Positions 43,712 through 52,929 of a stretch of 64,000 nt of DNA are shown in pieces. The stretch is from contig NZ_WPZQ01000002.1 in the NCBI RefSeq assembly GCF_013030265.1, positions 423,116 to 487,115 on the forward strand. The letters run 5' to 3'. The translations under genes were made by a program, and so were the position numbers. Each line of letters begins with the position of its first letter. Position 1 is the stretch's first letter. The notes beneath the pieces were generated by a model that was not told the DNA's origin, did no database searches, and worked only from the letters and a program-made list of their open reading frames with translations. Source of the DNA: Ruegeria arenilitoris (GTDB lineage: Bacteria > Pseudomonadota > Alphaproteobacteria > Rhodobacterales > Rhodobacteraceae).

Positions 43712-44957
43712 ACTGCAACCCGTTTGGCGTGAACGTCACGCTCTTGCCGCTACCCAGCTCATCACGCAGCAGGTTGCTGATGGCGCGCAGGGCATCGCGC
43801 TGTCCGCGTGCTGCAAAACGCTCGGGCGAATTGATGCGGACGCTGTTGTTGAACCCGTCCGCAGCGTGGGCCCAAATGAGCGGATGCAACTCTGTCAGAT
43901 GATCACGGATCAGCCAGTCGGCAGCCTCACCGATCTGAGTTCGGGCCAGATCTGCCCGTTCATCCAGTCCAAGCCCGTTTTGCAGCGTGATTGCGCAATA
44001 GGCGGCCAGAAGGTTGATTGTTTGCTGATCAGATTGCCGTTGAACGATGTCGCGCAGGCCTTCAATGAAGTATTCGACATCCACGCGAGCGCAGGCCTCT
44101 TCGTCCAGAGCGATGGCATCGAATTGCACCCAAGTGTATCCACCAGCACCCCAGATGTCCTGCGTTTGTGCCGCGTTGCGCAAAGCCTGCAGTTCCAGCT
44201 CCTGATAGCTGCCAAACCAGCGCGGCAGCAAATGACTGCCCATCGCCCGCATGTGGCGATGATTGCGCGGGTCGAGCGCGATCAGTTTCTCGTATTGATC
44301 AGCAACACGTGCCTGAGCTTTGCGTTGACCTGCAAGAAGGGCGCAATCGGCGGCTGCAACTGCCGGGCTGTTAGGCGCGGCACGACGGCAATTCGGAAGA
44401 ATTGCGGCAGCACGGTCAAAATGCGCCGCGCAGCGTGACCGATGCAGCGGAGGCAGCGTAGTCTCCCATGCAGTTCCCCGCCATGCCCAGGCCAAATCGA
44501 CGTGAGCCAGAGCAACCACAAGTCCAATCATCGGGTCGTCAGGATGCTCGCGCAGTTCGTTCTCAAGCTCCGCGATGCCGCCAAGCAGATCATAGTCCGA
44601 TATCGCTTTGCCATCTGTCAGAGCGTGTTCGGCGGCAAGTACAACATCAGAGCGTGCGCCAAAGGCCAGCAGATCAGCAATCGGAAGGCCGCCGGGGGCT
44701 GCCTCTCTTGCAGCATCGGCTGCGTGCATCTCGGCGGACAATTGTGTCCACAGATCCTGACGGGCCAGATAGCGCCCGCGTTCGATTACATCACGACCGA
44801 TAAGGTCACTTGGACCTAATTGTGCCACAGGAATGTTAAGCTGCCCCGTATCCGCAAGGGTTGCTGCGGCAACGGCATTTTGCGCGCGTCTTTCCGGCGC
44901 AATCTGCTTTCGGGAACCTGATATACGGGCAGCGGCTGCCCTGAACGACCAGAACAT
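43698..44957 (-). CDS. uncharacterised 419-residue soluble protein
   Basis: I do not recognise the family with confidence. The sequence is strongly helical and rich in Ala, Leu, Asp and Arg with repeated Leu/Ala heptad-like helices (LVVALAHVDLAWAW, AAHFDRAAAILPNC), reminiscent of TPR-like helical repeats. There is no signal peptide or membrane segment. ATG at 44957 (MFWSFR) is chosen; the frame opens to 45011 but the extra residues look non-coding. It is convergent with the epimerase-like gene (14-bp overlap) and divergent from nothing obvious on its right. Confidence 0.75.
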   Translation of the reverse strand: MFWSFRAAAARISGSRKQIAPERRAQNAVAAATLADTGQLNIPVAQLGPSDLIGRDVIERGRYLARQDLWTQLSAEMHAADAAREAAPGGLPIADLLAFGARSDVVLAAEHALTDGKAISDYDLLGGIAELENELREHPDDPMIGLVVALAHVDLAWAWRGTAWETTLPPLHRSRCAAHFDRAAAILPNCRRAAPNSPAVAAADCALLAGQRKAQARVADQYEKLIALDPRNHRHMRAMGSHLLPRWFGSYQELELQALRNAAQTQDIWGAGGYTWVQFDAIALDEEACARVDVEYFIEGLRDIVQRQSDQQTINLLAAYCAITLQNGLGLDERADLARTQIGEAADWLIRDHLTELHPLIWAHAADGFNNSVRINSPERFAARGQRDALRAISNLLRDELGSGKSVTFTPNGLQFTHQ

Positions 44958-45087
44958 GGTGAAACTCGAAACTGTACAAACTCGTAAACTGACTTCGAAG
45001 TCTGGCCGCAATTTGCGCCCAATTCAAGGCATTAGGGGGGAAATCTGCGTGTTTGGAGTTAATCTTGGGGATTCGCGGCTGATCGTT

Positions 45088-45516
45088 TCAAAATACAGTG
45101 AAATGATGCCGCTCAACTTTGAAACCAGCTTGCTGAAGTATCTGTTCGAAGTCCCGATGAGGGGGCAAGGCTTCATCCGGTAGGCGCAGGCGTTTACCTG
45201 TTTTCAGCACCATGGATACCCGCACAGAAAAGTCCCAGCGGGTATCGAAGCGGAAAAAATCGATTTCATCCAAGCTGATATCGCCCTGTCTTCGCCCTGA
45301 ATGCCAACTCAGCTTATGCTGATCCAAGTTCAGGCCCGCGCTGCTGTCTTGGACGAGATCCCAGACCGCCGGAAGCGTGCCAAGCGCCAGCAATCCGACC
45401 AGCCAAAATGCTGCATTGAAAAAGATCACCAATCCGATGAGCGCCGCGTAGACGCAGATCAGGATCATCACGGTTCTGGGCGAGCGGTTCTGGCGAGTGA
45501 AGATAAACGGAGTCAT
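45088..45516 (-). CDS. small membrane protein, unknown
   Basis: A 142-residue protein with two adjacent hydrophobic helices (about 16-33 and 37-51, with an Asn-rich turn) and a C-terminal domain of about 85 residues that alternates beta strands with charged residues (LSWHSGRRQGDISLDEIDFF, MVLKTGKRLRLPDE). This PH-like layout, two helices plus a bacterial-PH-type domain, is common among small uncharacterised membrane proteins. It lies 30 bp downstream of pepN on the same strand and may be co-transcribed. Confidence 0.78.
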   Translation of the reverse strand: MTPFIFTRQNRSPRTVMILICVYAALIGLVIFFNAAFWLVGLLALGTLPAVWDLVQDSSAGLNLDQHKLSWHSGRRQGDISLDEIDFFRFDTRWDFSVRVSMVLKTGKRLRLPDEALPPHRDFEQILQQAGFKVERHHFTVF

Positions 45517-45546
45517 TTGTTGTGTTTAGCCGAGACCATAGGGGGC

Positions 45547-48099
45547 TTACGCCCCCAATATCCGTGTGACCATTTCTGTCGTATCCCGCGACAGGTTTGG
45601 AGTTTCCGAAATGCGAGTCAGCTGGTGACGCATCAAATCCTGACGGTCGGCATCGTAGCGTTTCCATGTCTGGAAAGCCGAGCACATGCGCGCAGTTGTT
45701 TGCGGGTTCACCGGATCCAGCCGGATCAACCAATCTGCAAGCAATTGATAGGCAGCCCCATCGGCCTGATGGAAGCCGGCGTGGTTCATGGCCAGTGATC
45801 CCATCAGTGCGCGGAAGCGGTTTGGGTTCTTCCAATTGAAATCGGCATGTTCTGTCAGCGATTGGGCGGTTTGAGGTGTTGCCTCTGGCGCTGCCATTGA
45901 AACCTGCAGCGCAAACCATTTGTCCATGACCAAACGGTCATGTCGCCACTGATCGTAGAATGCTGCCAGTTCAGCCTCACCCTTACGGGCGCGCAGCAGG
46001 CAGGAGAGCGCGGTCAGCTGCAGCGTCATGTTATCGGCCTTGGCATATTCCTCGGCCGCTTTTGCTCCACCATCCAACCGTGAAGTCAGCGCCAGAGCTG
46101 CACCGCCCAATGCGCGTTTGCCGGATTGTGCTGCGCCGGGGTCATAGGGGGCGTCGATAACTGCCTCGCTATGCAGACAAGGCAGCAAGTCCTGCATATG
46201 CTGCGCCGTCGCCTGGCGCAGCGTTTCTACGGCAGCCCAGATCGCCATCGGGTCTGGTGTAGTGCCACTCTCATGCAGTGCTGCAGCCAGTTCGGATTGT
46301 GTTGGCAAGCCCAACATGAGCGCCCGATAGGCAGGGTCGAGGTCACCGTCGCGCAGAACGGCTAACAGCCCATCCAGATAATCGGCATTTGGCGCGGCAT
46401 CTTCTGTGATCATCCGCAGCAGCGTGTCCTGCGCAAGCGAGCGCCCGGCTTCCCACCTGTTGAATGGATCCGTGTCATGCGCCAGCAGAAACGCGCGTTC
46501 GGCGTTGCCGTGGTCATGTTCCAGGATCACCGGAGCCGAAAAGCCGCGCAGGATCGAAGCCACAGGTTTTGAAGCCAAGCCTGTGAAACTATAGCTCTGC
46601 TCTGCTTCAGTCAGTTCCAAAACCTCGGTACCTCTGACTTCGTCACCATTGGCTCCAAGCAGGCCGACGGCGACCGGGATTACCTGCGGCAGCTTCTCCG
46701 ATTGTCCAGGCGTCGGGTTCGTCGATTGGCTGAGTGTCAGGGTGTAGGTTCCATCGGCCCAATCTTCGGCCACTTTCACGCGTGGGGTGCCCGATTGGCT
46801 GTACCAGCGTTTGAACTGGCTCAGATCGCGACCAGTCGTATCCTCGAACACCTGCAGCCAGTCTTCGATGGTGCAGGCCTGACCGTCATGGCGTTCGAAA
46901 TACAGATCAAGCGCTTTGGCATAGGCGTCATCACCTACCAGCCGCTTGAGCATGCCAATAACCTCAGCACCCTTTTCGTAGACCGTCGAAGTATAGAAGT
47001 TATTGATTTCCTGAAAACTCTCTGGGCGAACGGGATGCGACAGCGGGCCGCTATCCTCGGGGAACTGACGGGCACGCAGGTCGATCACGTCATGAATGCG
47101 TTTGACCGGCTCAGAGCGCATGTCTGACGTAAACTGGGCGTCGCGAAAGACGGTCAAGCCCTCTTTCAGGCATAGTTGGAACCAGTCCCTGCAGGTGATG
47201 CGGTTACCGGTCCAGTTGTGGAAATACTCATGCGCGATAATGGCTTCGATGCGTTCGAAATTGGTATCTGTCGAGGTCTCGGGGCTGGCCAGAACGGCGG
47301 AGGAGTTGAAGATATTCAACCCTTTGTTCTCCATCGCTCCCATGTTGAAATCGTCGACTGCCACGATGTTGAACACGTCCAGATCGTATTCGCGCCCGTA
47401 AACATCCTCATCCCACTTCATAGACTGCTTCAGCGCTTCCATTCCAAAGGCGCATTTGCCTTCATCACCGGGGCGGACCCACAGGTTCAGTTCGACGTCG
47501 CGCCCGGAACGCGTTGTGAATTGATCGGGATGTGCAACCAGTTCCCCTGCAACCAGGGCGAACAGGTATGCAGGTTTGGGCCAGGGATCCGTCCACTCGG
47601 CCCAGCCCTCGCCGCTGCCGGTTGGATTACCGTTGGACAGCAGAACCGGAAGATCGCCATTTATGCGGACTGTGAAGGTAGACATCACATCGGGGCGATC
47701 CGGATAGTATGTGATCTTGCGAAAGCCCTCGGCTTCACATTGGGTGCAGTACATGCCGTTGGACATATAAAGCCCCTCGAGTGCTGTGTTGTTGCCGGGA
47801 TCAATTTCGACTTCGGCCTCCCAGATAAAGGGGGCGTCAGGAACCTGAGCGGTCAGGCCCTTGTCGGAAATGTCAGGAGAGATAACCTCACCGTCGATGG
47901 CTGCCCGGATCAACGTCAGGTCTTCGCCATGCAGAAAAAACGTCCGATCGGTTGCGTCCGGATTGGGACGGAAAGCGATGCGGGAGGTGACCCGGGTTGC
48001 GTGCTGAGCAAGGTTGAATGTCAGATGCACGCTGTCCACCAAATAACCGAACGGCGTGTAATCTTTCAGATAGATCGTGGTGGGGGCGGCGTCGCGCAT
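45547..48099 (-). CDS. pepN: aminopeptidase N
   Basis: PepN is a zinc M1 metallopeptidase that trims N-terminal residues from peptides in the cytoplasm. The 850-residue product has the exopeptidase motif GAMENKG and the zinc site HEYFHNWTGNRI with the third ligand in the LKEGLTVFRDAQF stretch, as in the E. coli-type enzyme, and the usual four-domain length. It is divergent from malate synthase G; the intergenic region of about 217 bp carries a long inverted repeat. Confidence 0.96.
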   Translation of the reverse strand: MRDAAPTTIYLKDYTPFGYLVDSVHLTFNLAQHATRVTSRIAFRPNPDATDRTFFLHGEDLTLIRAAIDGEVISPDISDKGLTAQVPDAPFIWEAEVEIDPGNNTALEGLYMSNGMYCTQCEAEGFRKITYYPDRPDVMSTFTVRINGDLPVLLSNGNPTGSGEGWAEWTDPWPKPAYLFALVAGELVAHPDQFTTRSGRDVELNLWVRPGDEGKCAFGMEALKQSMKWDEDVYGREYDLDVFNIVAVDDFNMGAMENKGLNIFNSSAVLASPETSTDTNFERIEAIIAHEYFHNWTGNRITCRDWFQLCLKEGLTVFRDAQFTSDMRSEPVKRIHDVIDLRARQFPEDSGPLSHPVRPESFQEINNFYTSTVYEKGAEVIGMLKRLVGDDAYAKALDLYFERHDGQACTIEDWLQVFEDTTGRDLSQFKRWYSQSGTPRVKVAEDWADGTYTLTLSQSTNPTPGQSEKLPQVIPVAVGLLGANGDEVRGTEVLELTEAEQSYSFTGLASKPVASILRGFSAPVILEHDHGNAERAFLLAHDTDPFNRWEAGRSLAQDTLLRMITEDAAPNADYLDGLLAVLRDGDLDPAYRALMLGLPTQSELAAALHESGTTPDPMAIWAAVETLRQATAQHMQDLLPCLHSEAVIDAPYDPGAAQSGKRALGGAALALTSRLDGGAKAAEEYAKADNMTLQLTALSCLLRARKGEAELAAFYDQWRHDRLVMDKWFALQVSMAAPEATPQTAQSLTEHADFNWKNPNRFRALMGSLAMNHAGFHQADGAAYQLLADWLIRLDPVNPQTTARMCSAFQTWKRYDADRQDLMRHQLTRISETPNLSRDTTEMVTRILGA

Positions 48100-48235
48100 C
48101 GGGGGCCTCGCATCGGTTCATGTCTGGCGCGACGTTATGAGCTTCGCCCGGTGGCTGCAACCAACGCGATTGTGGTGCGGCATTGCCTTGCTGCTTTTGA
48201 AGCAGTTTCCAATCCTGTCTGAAAATCAAAACGTA

Positions 48236-48269
48236 AGGGCGCAAGTTGCCTATCGGAAACTTTCGCCCT
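48236..48269. promoter_or_regulatory. inverted repeat upstream of malate synthase G
   Basis: AGGGCGCAAGTT (48236-48247) and AACTTTCGCCCT (48258-48269) pair at 11 of 12 positions around a 10-base centre. The repeat lies 47 bp before the glcB ATG and about 137 bp before pepN in the other direction. Its length suits a dimeric repressor or a leader hairpin. No known regulator box was recognised. Confidence 0.55.
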
Positions 48270-48316
48270 AACTGATGTGCGCATACAACGGCACACAATT
48301 GCGGGAGATTCGGAAT

Positions 48317-50452
48317 ATGAGCGGCAGAGAAACCCGGAACGGGCTGCAGGTTGATCAGATATTGGCCGATTTTATCGAGCAACAGGCGCTGCCGGGAACA
48401 GGTGTAGCTCCGAATGTGTTCTGGGCTGGCCTTGCAAAGATGGTCTCCGAACTTGGCCCCAAAAACCGAGAGTTGCTGGCCAAGCGCGCCGACATTCAGG
48501 GCCGCGTCGATGGCTGGCATATAGCGCGCAAGGGGCAGAACATTGATCCGGCAGAGTACCAGTCTTTTCTGCGTGAGATCGGATATCTCGTAGACGAAGG
48601 CGATGAATTCCAGATCGAAACCGAGAGTGTAGATCCGGAAATCGCGCTCACACCGGGTCCGCAGCTGGTTGTGCCAATCACCAATGCCCGTTTTGCCCTG
48701 AACGCTGCAAATGCCCGCTGGGGCAGCTTGTATGACGCCTTGTACGGAACCGACGCCATGGGCGATTTGCCATCGGGTGGCGGTTACGATGCTGAACGTG
48801 GCACGCGCGTGATTGCATGGTCCAAAGCTTTTCTGGATGATGCCGTACCGCTTGCGTCCGGATCCTGGGCCGATGTCGGCGGTCTGAGTGTCGTAGACGG
48901 GTCACTGGTACCTGCGTTGGCAGACCCCGCCAAGTTTGTTGGCTTTGGAGGTTCGGCAAGTGCCCCCGAATTCGTCCTGTTTAAGAACAACGGACTGCAC
49001 ATCCAGATCACGATTGACGCCTTCAGCAATATCGGCGCCTCTGATCCTGCAGGTATCGCGGATGTACGACTGGAATCCGCGCTGTCCACTATCATGGACT
49101 GTGAAGATTCAGTCGCCTGTGTTGATGCTGCCGATAAGGTTGTCGCCTACGGAAACTGGCTGGGCCTGATGAAAGGCGACCTGACCGAGGAAGTAACCAA
49201 AGGTAGAAACACCTTTACCCGTAAACTGGCAGGCGATCTTGACTTCACCGCCGCTGACGGAGCTCAGAACACCCTGAAAGGGCGTTCATTGATGCTGGTG
49301 CGTAACGTTGGGCATCTGATGACCAACCCCGCGGTCCTGGATGCCGACGGCAACGAGATTGGCGAAGGGCTGATGGACGCTCTCTGCACCACATTGATCG
49401 CGATGCACGACCTGCAGCGCGAAGGTGGCAACTCGGTCGCCGGGTCGGTCTATGTTGTGAAACCCAAGATGCACGGCCCGGAAGAGGTCGCGTTCTCGGT
49501 TCAGATCTTCGACATGGTCGAGGATATTCTGGGTTTGCCGCGCAACACGGTAAAGCTGGGTATCATGGACGAAGAGCGTCGGACTTCGGTGAACCTCAAG
49601 GAATGCATCCGAGCCGCAAAATCGCGTGTAGCTTTCATCAATACCGGCTTTTTGGATCGGACTGGTGATGAAATCCACACCTCGATGGAAGCGGGGCCGA
49701 TGCTGCCCAAAGGGGACATCAAGAATACGCCATGGATCGCTTCCTATGAAGATCGCAATGTGGATATCGGCCTTGCCTGCGGGCTGAAAGGCAAGGCTCA
49801 GATCGGCAAGGGCATGTGGGCGATGCCCGACCGTATGGGTGATATGCTTGAGCAGAAAATCGGGCATCCGATGTCTGGAGCGACCTGTGCCTGGGTTCCG
49901 TCCCCCACAGCGGCGACCTTGCATGCGACCCACTACCACAAGGTAAATGTACTGACGCGGCAGGATGAGATCGCTGCGGGCGGTGCTCGCGGGACATTGG
50001 GTGATCTGCTGACCATTCCGCTTTTGGATGGCCGTAATCTGAGCGACGAGGAAATCACCCGCGAGATCGAGAACAATGCTCAGGGCATTCTGGGATATGT
50101 CGTGCGTTGGGTAGATCAGGGCGTCGGATGTTCAAAGGTACCGGACATCAACGATATCGGCCTGATGGAGGATCGCGCGACCTGCCGTATCTCAAGCCAG
50201 GCGCTGGCCAATTGGTTGCATCATGACGTCGTTGACGAAGCGCAGGTGATGGCGGCGATGCAGAAGATGGCTGCCGTAGTGGATCGTCAGAACGAAGATG
50301 ATCCGGCCTACAACCCGATGGCGCCGAACTTTGACGGTATCGCTTTTCAGGCCGCCTGCGATCTGGTCTTCAAAGGTCGCGTGCAGCCGTCGGGTTACAC
50401 CGAGCCGGTACTTCATGCACGCCGTCTGGAACTGAAAGCTGCCAGCGCTTAA
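48317..50452 (+). CDS. glcB: malate synthase G
   Basis: This enzyme condenses glyoxylate and acetyl-CoA to malate. The 711-residue product has the length of the G isoform. Visible motifs are [33 protein letters not shown] (catalytic acid region), the [20 protein letters not shown] block and [23 protein letters not shown] at 48317 has GGGAGA upstream; an in-frame ATG at 48275 lies further up. GlcG follows after 62 bp. No isocitrate lyase is nearby. Confidence 0.97.
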   Translation: MSGRETRNGLQVDQILADFIEQQALPGTGVAPNVFWAGLAKMVSELGPKNRELLAKRADIQGRVDGWHIARKGQNIDPAEYQSFLREIGYLVDEGDEFQIETESVDPEIALTPGPQLVVPITNARFALNAANARWGSLYDALYGTDAMGDLPSGGGYDAERGTRVIAWSKAFLDDAVPLASGSWADVGGLSVVDGSLVPALADPAKFVGFGGSASAPEFVLFKNNGLHIQITIDAFSNIGASDPAGIADVRLESALSTIMDCEDSVACVDAADKVVAYGNWLGLMKGDLTEEVTKGRNTFTRKLAGDLDFTAADGAQNTLKGRSLMLVRNVGHLMTNPAVLDADGNEIGEGLMDALCTTLIAMHDLQREGGNSVAGSVYVVKPKMHGPEEVAFSVQIFDMVEDILGLPRNTVKLGIMDEERRTSVNLKECIRAAKSRVAFINTGFLDRTGDEIHTSMEAGPMLPKGDIKNTPWIASYEDRNVDIGLACGLKGKAQIGKGMWAMPDRMGDMLEQKIGHPMSGATCAWVPSPTAATLHATHYHKVNVLTRQDEIAAGGARGTLGDLLTIPLLDGRNLSDEEITREIENNAQGILGYVVRWVDQGVGCSKVPDINDIGLMEDRATCRISSQALANWLHHDVVDEAQVMAAMQKMAAVVDRQNEDDPAYNPMAPNFDGIAFQAACDLVFKGRVQPSGYTEPVLHARRLELKAASA

Positions 50453-50514
50453 ATCCCGGCTGCGGGGGAAGTTCCCCGCAGCACCAACAGAACTTTCATC
50501 CAAGAGGGCAGGAC

Positions 50515-50940
50515 ATGTCAGTTTCACTTCGCAAGGCGCGGACCATCATTCGCAAAACTCTGGAAAAAGGACGCGAGATGGAGCTGAAGCCTCTTTCCGT
50601 GGTCGTTCTGGACTCCGGTGGCCACGTGATCGCGTTCGAGCGTGAAGATGGCGCAGCGCCGGGTCGTTTCGCGATTGCACATGGTAAGGCCTATGGATCG
50701 GTAATGCTGGGCATGGCGGGGACAGCGCAGATGCAGCGTGCTGAGGGTCAGGCCTATTTCATGGCTGCAGTGAATGGCGTCTATGGCGGGCAAGTCATCC
50801 CTGTCCCGGGTGGTGTTTTGCTGCGTGATCGCAAGGGTGCGATCATCGGTGCCGTAGGTGTGACCGGGGATACTTCGGACAATGATGCCGCCGCTGCGAT
50901 GGCGGGTATCGAGGCTGCTGGCCTTACAGGCGAGATCTAA
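50515..50940 (+). CDS. glcG: GlcG/HbpS-type heme-binding protein
   Basis: A 141-residue GlcG/HbpS family protein, whose role is unsettled; family members bind heme or cobalamin or are linked to glycolate use. The fold marks are present: LKPLSVVVLDSGGHVIAFERE, the SVMLGMAGTAQM helix and the conserved GGVLLRDRKGAIIGAVGVTGD strand. It is the second gene of a glcB-glcG unit, the arrangement seen in E. coli glycolate operons, though the oxidase genes are absent. It lies 8 bp from a convergent PAP2 gene. Confidence 0.9.
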   Translation: MSVSLRKARTIIRKTLEKGREMELKPLSVVVLDSGGHVIAFEREDGAAPGRFAIAHGKAYGSVMLGMAGTAQMQRAEGQAYFMAAVNGVYGGQVIPVPGGVLLRDRKGAIIGAVGVTGDTSDNDAAAAMAGIEAAGLTGEI

Positions 50941-50948
50941 TCCGCCCT

Positions 50949-51902
50949 TTAGTCTTGGTCTGCGGCGCCTCGCACCATGGGACGCGCCGCAAGCCACGCT
51001 GAAACAGCAAAAACGACTATTCCCCCGATCATGTCCGTAAGGTGATGACCTCCGTGTGACAGGATGGCGGGAACCATGGCCACGTTCAGGATCAACGCCG
51101 GAATGAACAGCGCCGTACCGCGCAGATACCACACAACCAGCAATGCCATGATCGTGTGATAGGACGGGAAGGCAATCGTCCCGACGATGTCTGAGGGTGC
51201 AATTACGGCAAGCCCCTGATCCGACAGCGTGCGGAGGATTTGTGCGTAGGTGCTGTTGGTCACCAGATCGATCTTTTTTTCCAGCCCAACAGGCAGGTCG
51301 TAAAAGACCGACGGCCCGACGCTGGGTACAATCCACCAGATCAGCGTTGTGAGGAGCAGGCCGAAGGTGCCGGCCATAAGTGCCCGATCCAATGCGTCGG
51401 ACCGTCCGGTCAACGCCAGATAGCCAACCATGACAAACAGTTGGGGCAATGAGCTGTGGTAAACATAGCTCAGCGCCCGACCGGCATCGGGATAGGCTGC
51501 AAGCACCTCAAGGAATTGTGGCCAAGAATACCCAAGCGCCGCATCCGCTTGCATCAAAAGCTTGTCGAACGACAATTCGGCTATCGGAAAGCGCAGATAG
51601 ATCAGCAGGGTTGTAATCCCCATGAAACCCAGAAACAGGCTGTTGGCGATTGCAAGCTGTGCGATGCGCGGCTGATTTTTAAATAGGCGAATGTAAAGAC
51701 CAGCGGCAAGCAACCCAACCGTCGGCGCCAGACCCATCGCAAAACCGCCCCAGGCAATCGGTTGAGCTTTCAACACAGACAGCAACAACGACAGCAGCAC
51801 CGACAAGACCAGCATCGAGACGAGAATGATCTCTGGTCGACTGAGGCACCCTTTGAGCACTAACCGTTCGGATGCTTTCCGATTTTGGACGCTGGTTGTC
51901 AT
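50949..51902 (-). CDS. PAP2-superfamily phosphatase, inositolphosphotransferase-like
   Basis: A 317-residue membrane protein with about seven helices. The C-terminal part has the PAP2 active-site motifs FPSYHTIMA and SHGGHHLTDMIGG (His and Asp of the phosphatase site); the KxxxxxxRP motif of classical members is missing, as in the PAP2_3 subgroup of inositol-phosphorylceramide-synthase-like proteins. It probably acts on lipid phosphates or transfers phospho-head groups at the membrane. ATG at 51902 is chosen; an ATG-like extension to 52010 is not family-like. Confidence 0.85.
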   Translation of the reverse strand: MTTSVQNRKASERLVLKGCLSRPEIILVSMLVLSVLLSLLLSVLKAQPIAWGGFAMGLAPTVGLLAAGLYIRLFKNQPRIAQLAIANSLFLGFMGITTLLIYLRFPIAELSFDKLLMQADAALGYSWPQFLEVLAAYPDAGRALSYVYHSSLPQLFVMVGYLALTGRSDALDRALMAGTFGLLLTTLIWWIVPSVGPSVFYDLPVGLEKKIDLVTNSTYAQILRTLSDQGLAVIAPSDIVGTIAFPSYHTIMALLVVWYLRGTALFIPALILNVAMVPAILSHGGHHLTDMIGGIVVFAVSAWLAARPMVRGAADQD

Positions 51903-52077
51903 CGTATTCCGCTCAATCACTTGCTTTTTGCCTGAATTGTCCAAATTTGTGGCATATCTTGGGCGCTGGGCGACAGTTGTTGAGAAATTCACAGTGCAAG
52001 CTGCGCCCACGCACTTTGATTAGTTGTGTGAAACTGGCATGAATGCTTGAGCAGTTTCAAAGATTAGCGAGGTTTGC

Positions 52078-52857
52078 ATGGTGCGTCCGGTCGTCGGCAT
52101 TATCGGAAATTCTTACTTGATGAACGATCAGTATCCGACACATGCGGGCGGAACTATGAATTCGGACGCGGTTGCAAATGTATCGAATTGCCTTCCTCTG
52201 CTGATACCTGCCGATCCGCGCTATGTTTCAGTGGACGAGTTGCTGGAAGTTTGTGACGGATTTCTGCTGACGGGAGGGCGCCCAAACGTGCATCCCGAAG
52301 AATATGGTGAAGCGGAGACCGAAGCGCATGGTGAGTTCGACCGCGCACGTGACGCGATCACCTTGCCCCTGGTGCGTGCCTGCGTCGAACGGGGCCAGCC
52401 GTTTCTGGGAATCTGCCGCGGATTTCAGGAAGTGAACGTCGCCATGGGCGGCACGCTGTACCCGGAAATTCGAGACCTGCCCGGGCGCATGAACCATCGT
52501 ATGCCGCCGGACGGTACACTGGAAGAAAAGTTCGCTCTGCGCCACGTTGTTACGTTGGAAGAGGGCGGTGTATTCCAGCAGATATTCGGTGCGTGCGAAG
52601 TCATGACTAACACGTTGCATGGACAGGGCATCAAGACGGTCGGTCAACGGGTCGTGATTGACGGTCATGCACCTGACGGAACGCCAGAGGCGATTTACAT
52701 CAAGGATGCACCCGGATTTACTCTGTCAGTGCAGTGGCATCCTGAATGGGACGCTGCCAATGACCCGGTATCCCGACCGCTGTTCGAAGCCTTCGGCTCT
52801 GCAGTTCAGGCATGGTCAGCGGGCTCGAAAGCTCCACTGATCAAGCGCATGGCGTAA
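52078..52857 (+). CDS. gamma-glutamyl hydrolase-type class I amidotransferase (peptidase C26)
   Basis: A 259-residue glutamine-amidotransferase-like hydrolase related to PuuD. The triad is visible as Cys113 (GICRGFQEVN) and His221/Glu223 (QWHPEWD). PuuD removes the gamma-glutamyl group from gamma-glutamyl-GABA in putrescine catabolism; here no other puu genes are adjacent, so the substrate is open. It begins at ATG 52078 with GCGAGG nearby. Confidence 0.93.
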   Translation: MVRPVVGIIGNSYLMNDQYPTHAGGTMNSDAVANVSNCLPLLIPADPRYVSVDELLEVCDGFLLTGGRPNVHPEEYGEAETEAHGEFDRARDAITLPLVRACVERGQPFLGICRGFQEVNVAMGGTLYPEIRDLPGRMNHRMPPDGTLEEKFALRHVVTLEEGGVFQQIFGACEVMTNTLHGQGIKTVGQRVVIDGHAPDGTPEAIYIKDAPGFTLSVQWHPEWDAANDPVSRPLFEAFGSAVQAWSAGSKAPLIKRMA

Positions 52858-52929
52858 GCTAGTTCTCAAGCAACCAGTAGCTTTTTGCATCGGCCCCGAT
52901 GAGGGTAGAGCCGATGCAATCTGTTCAGA

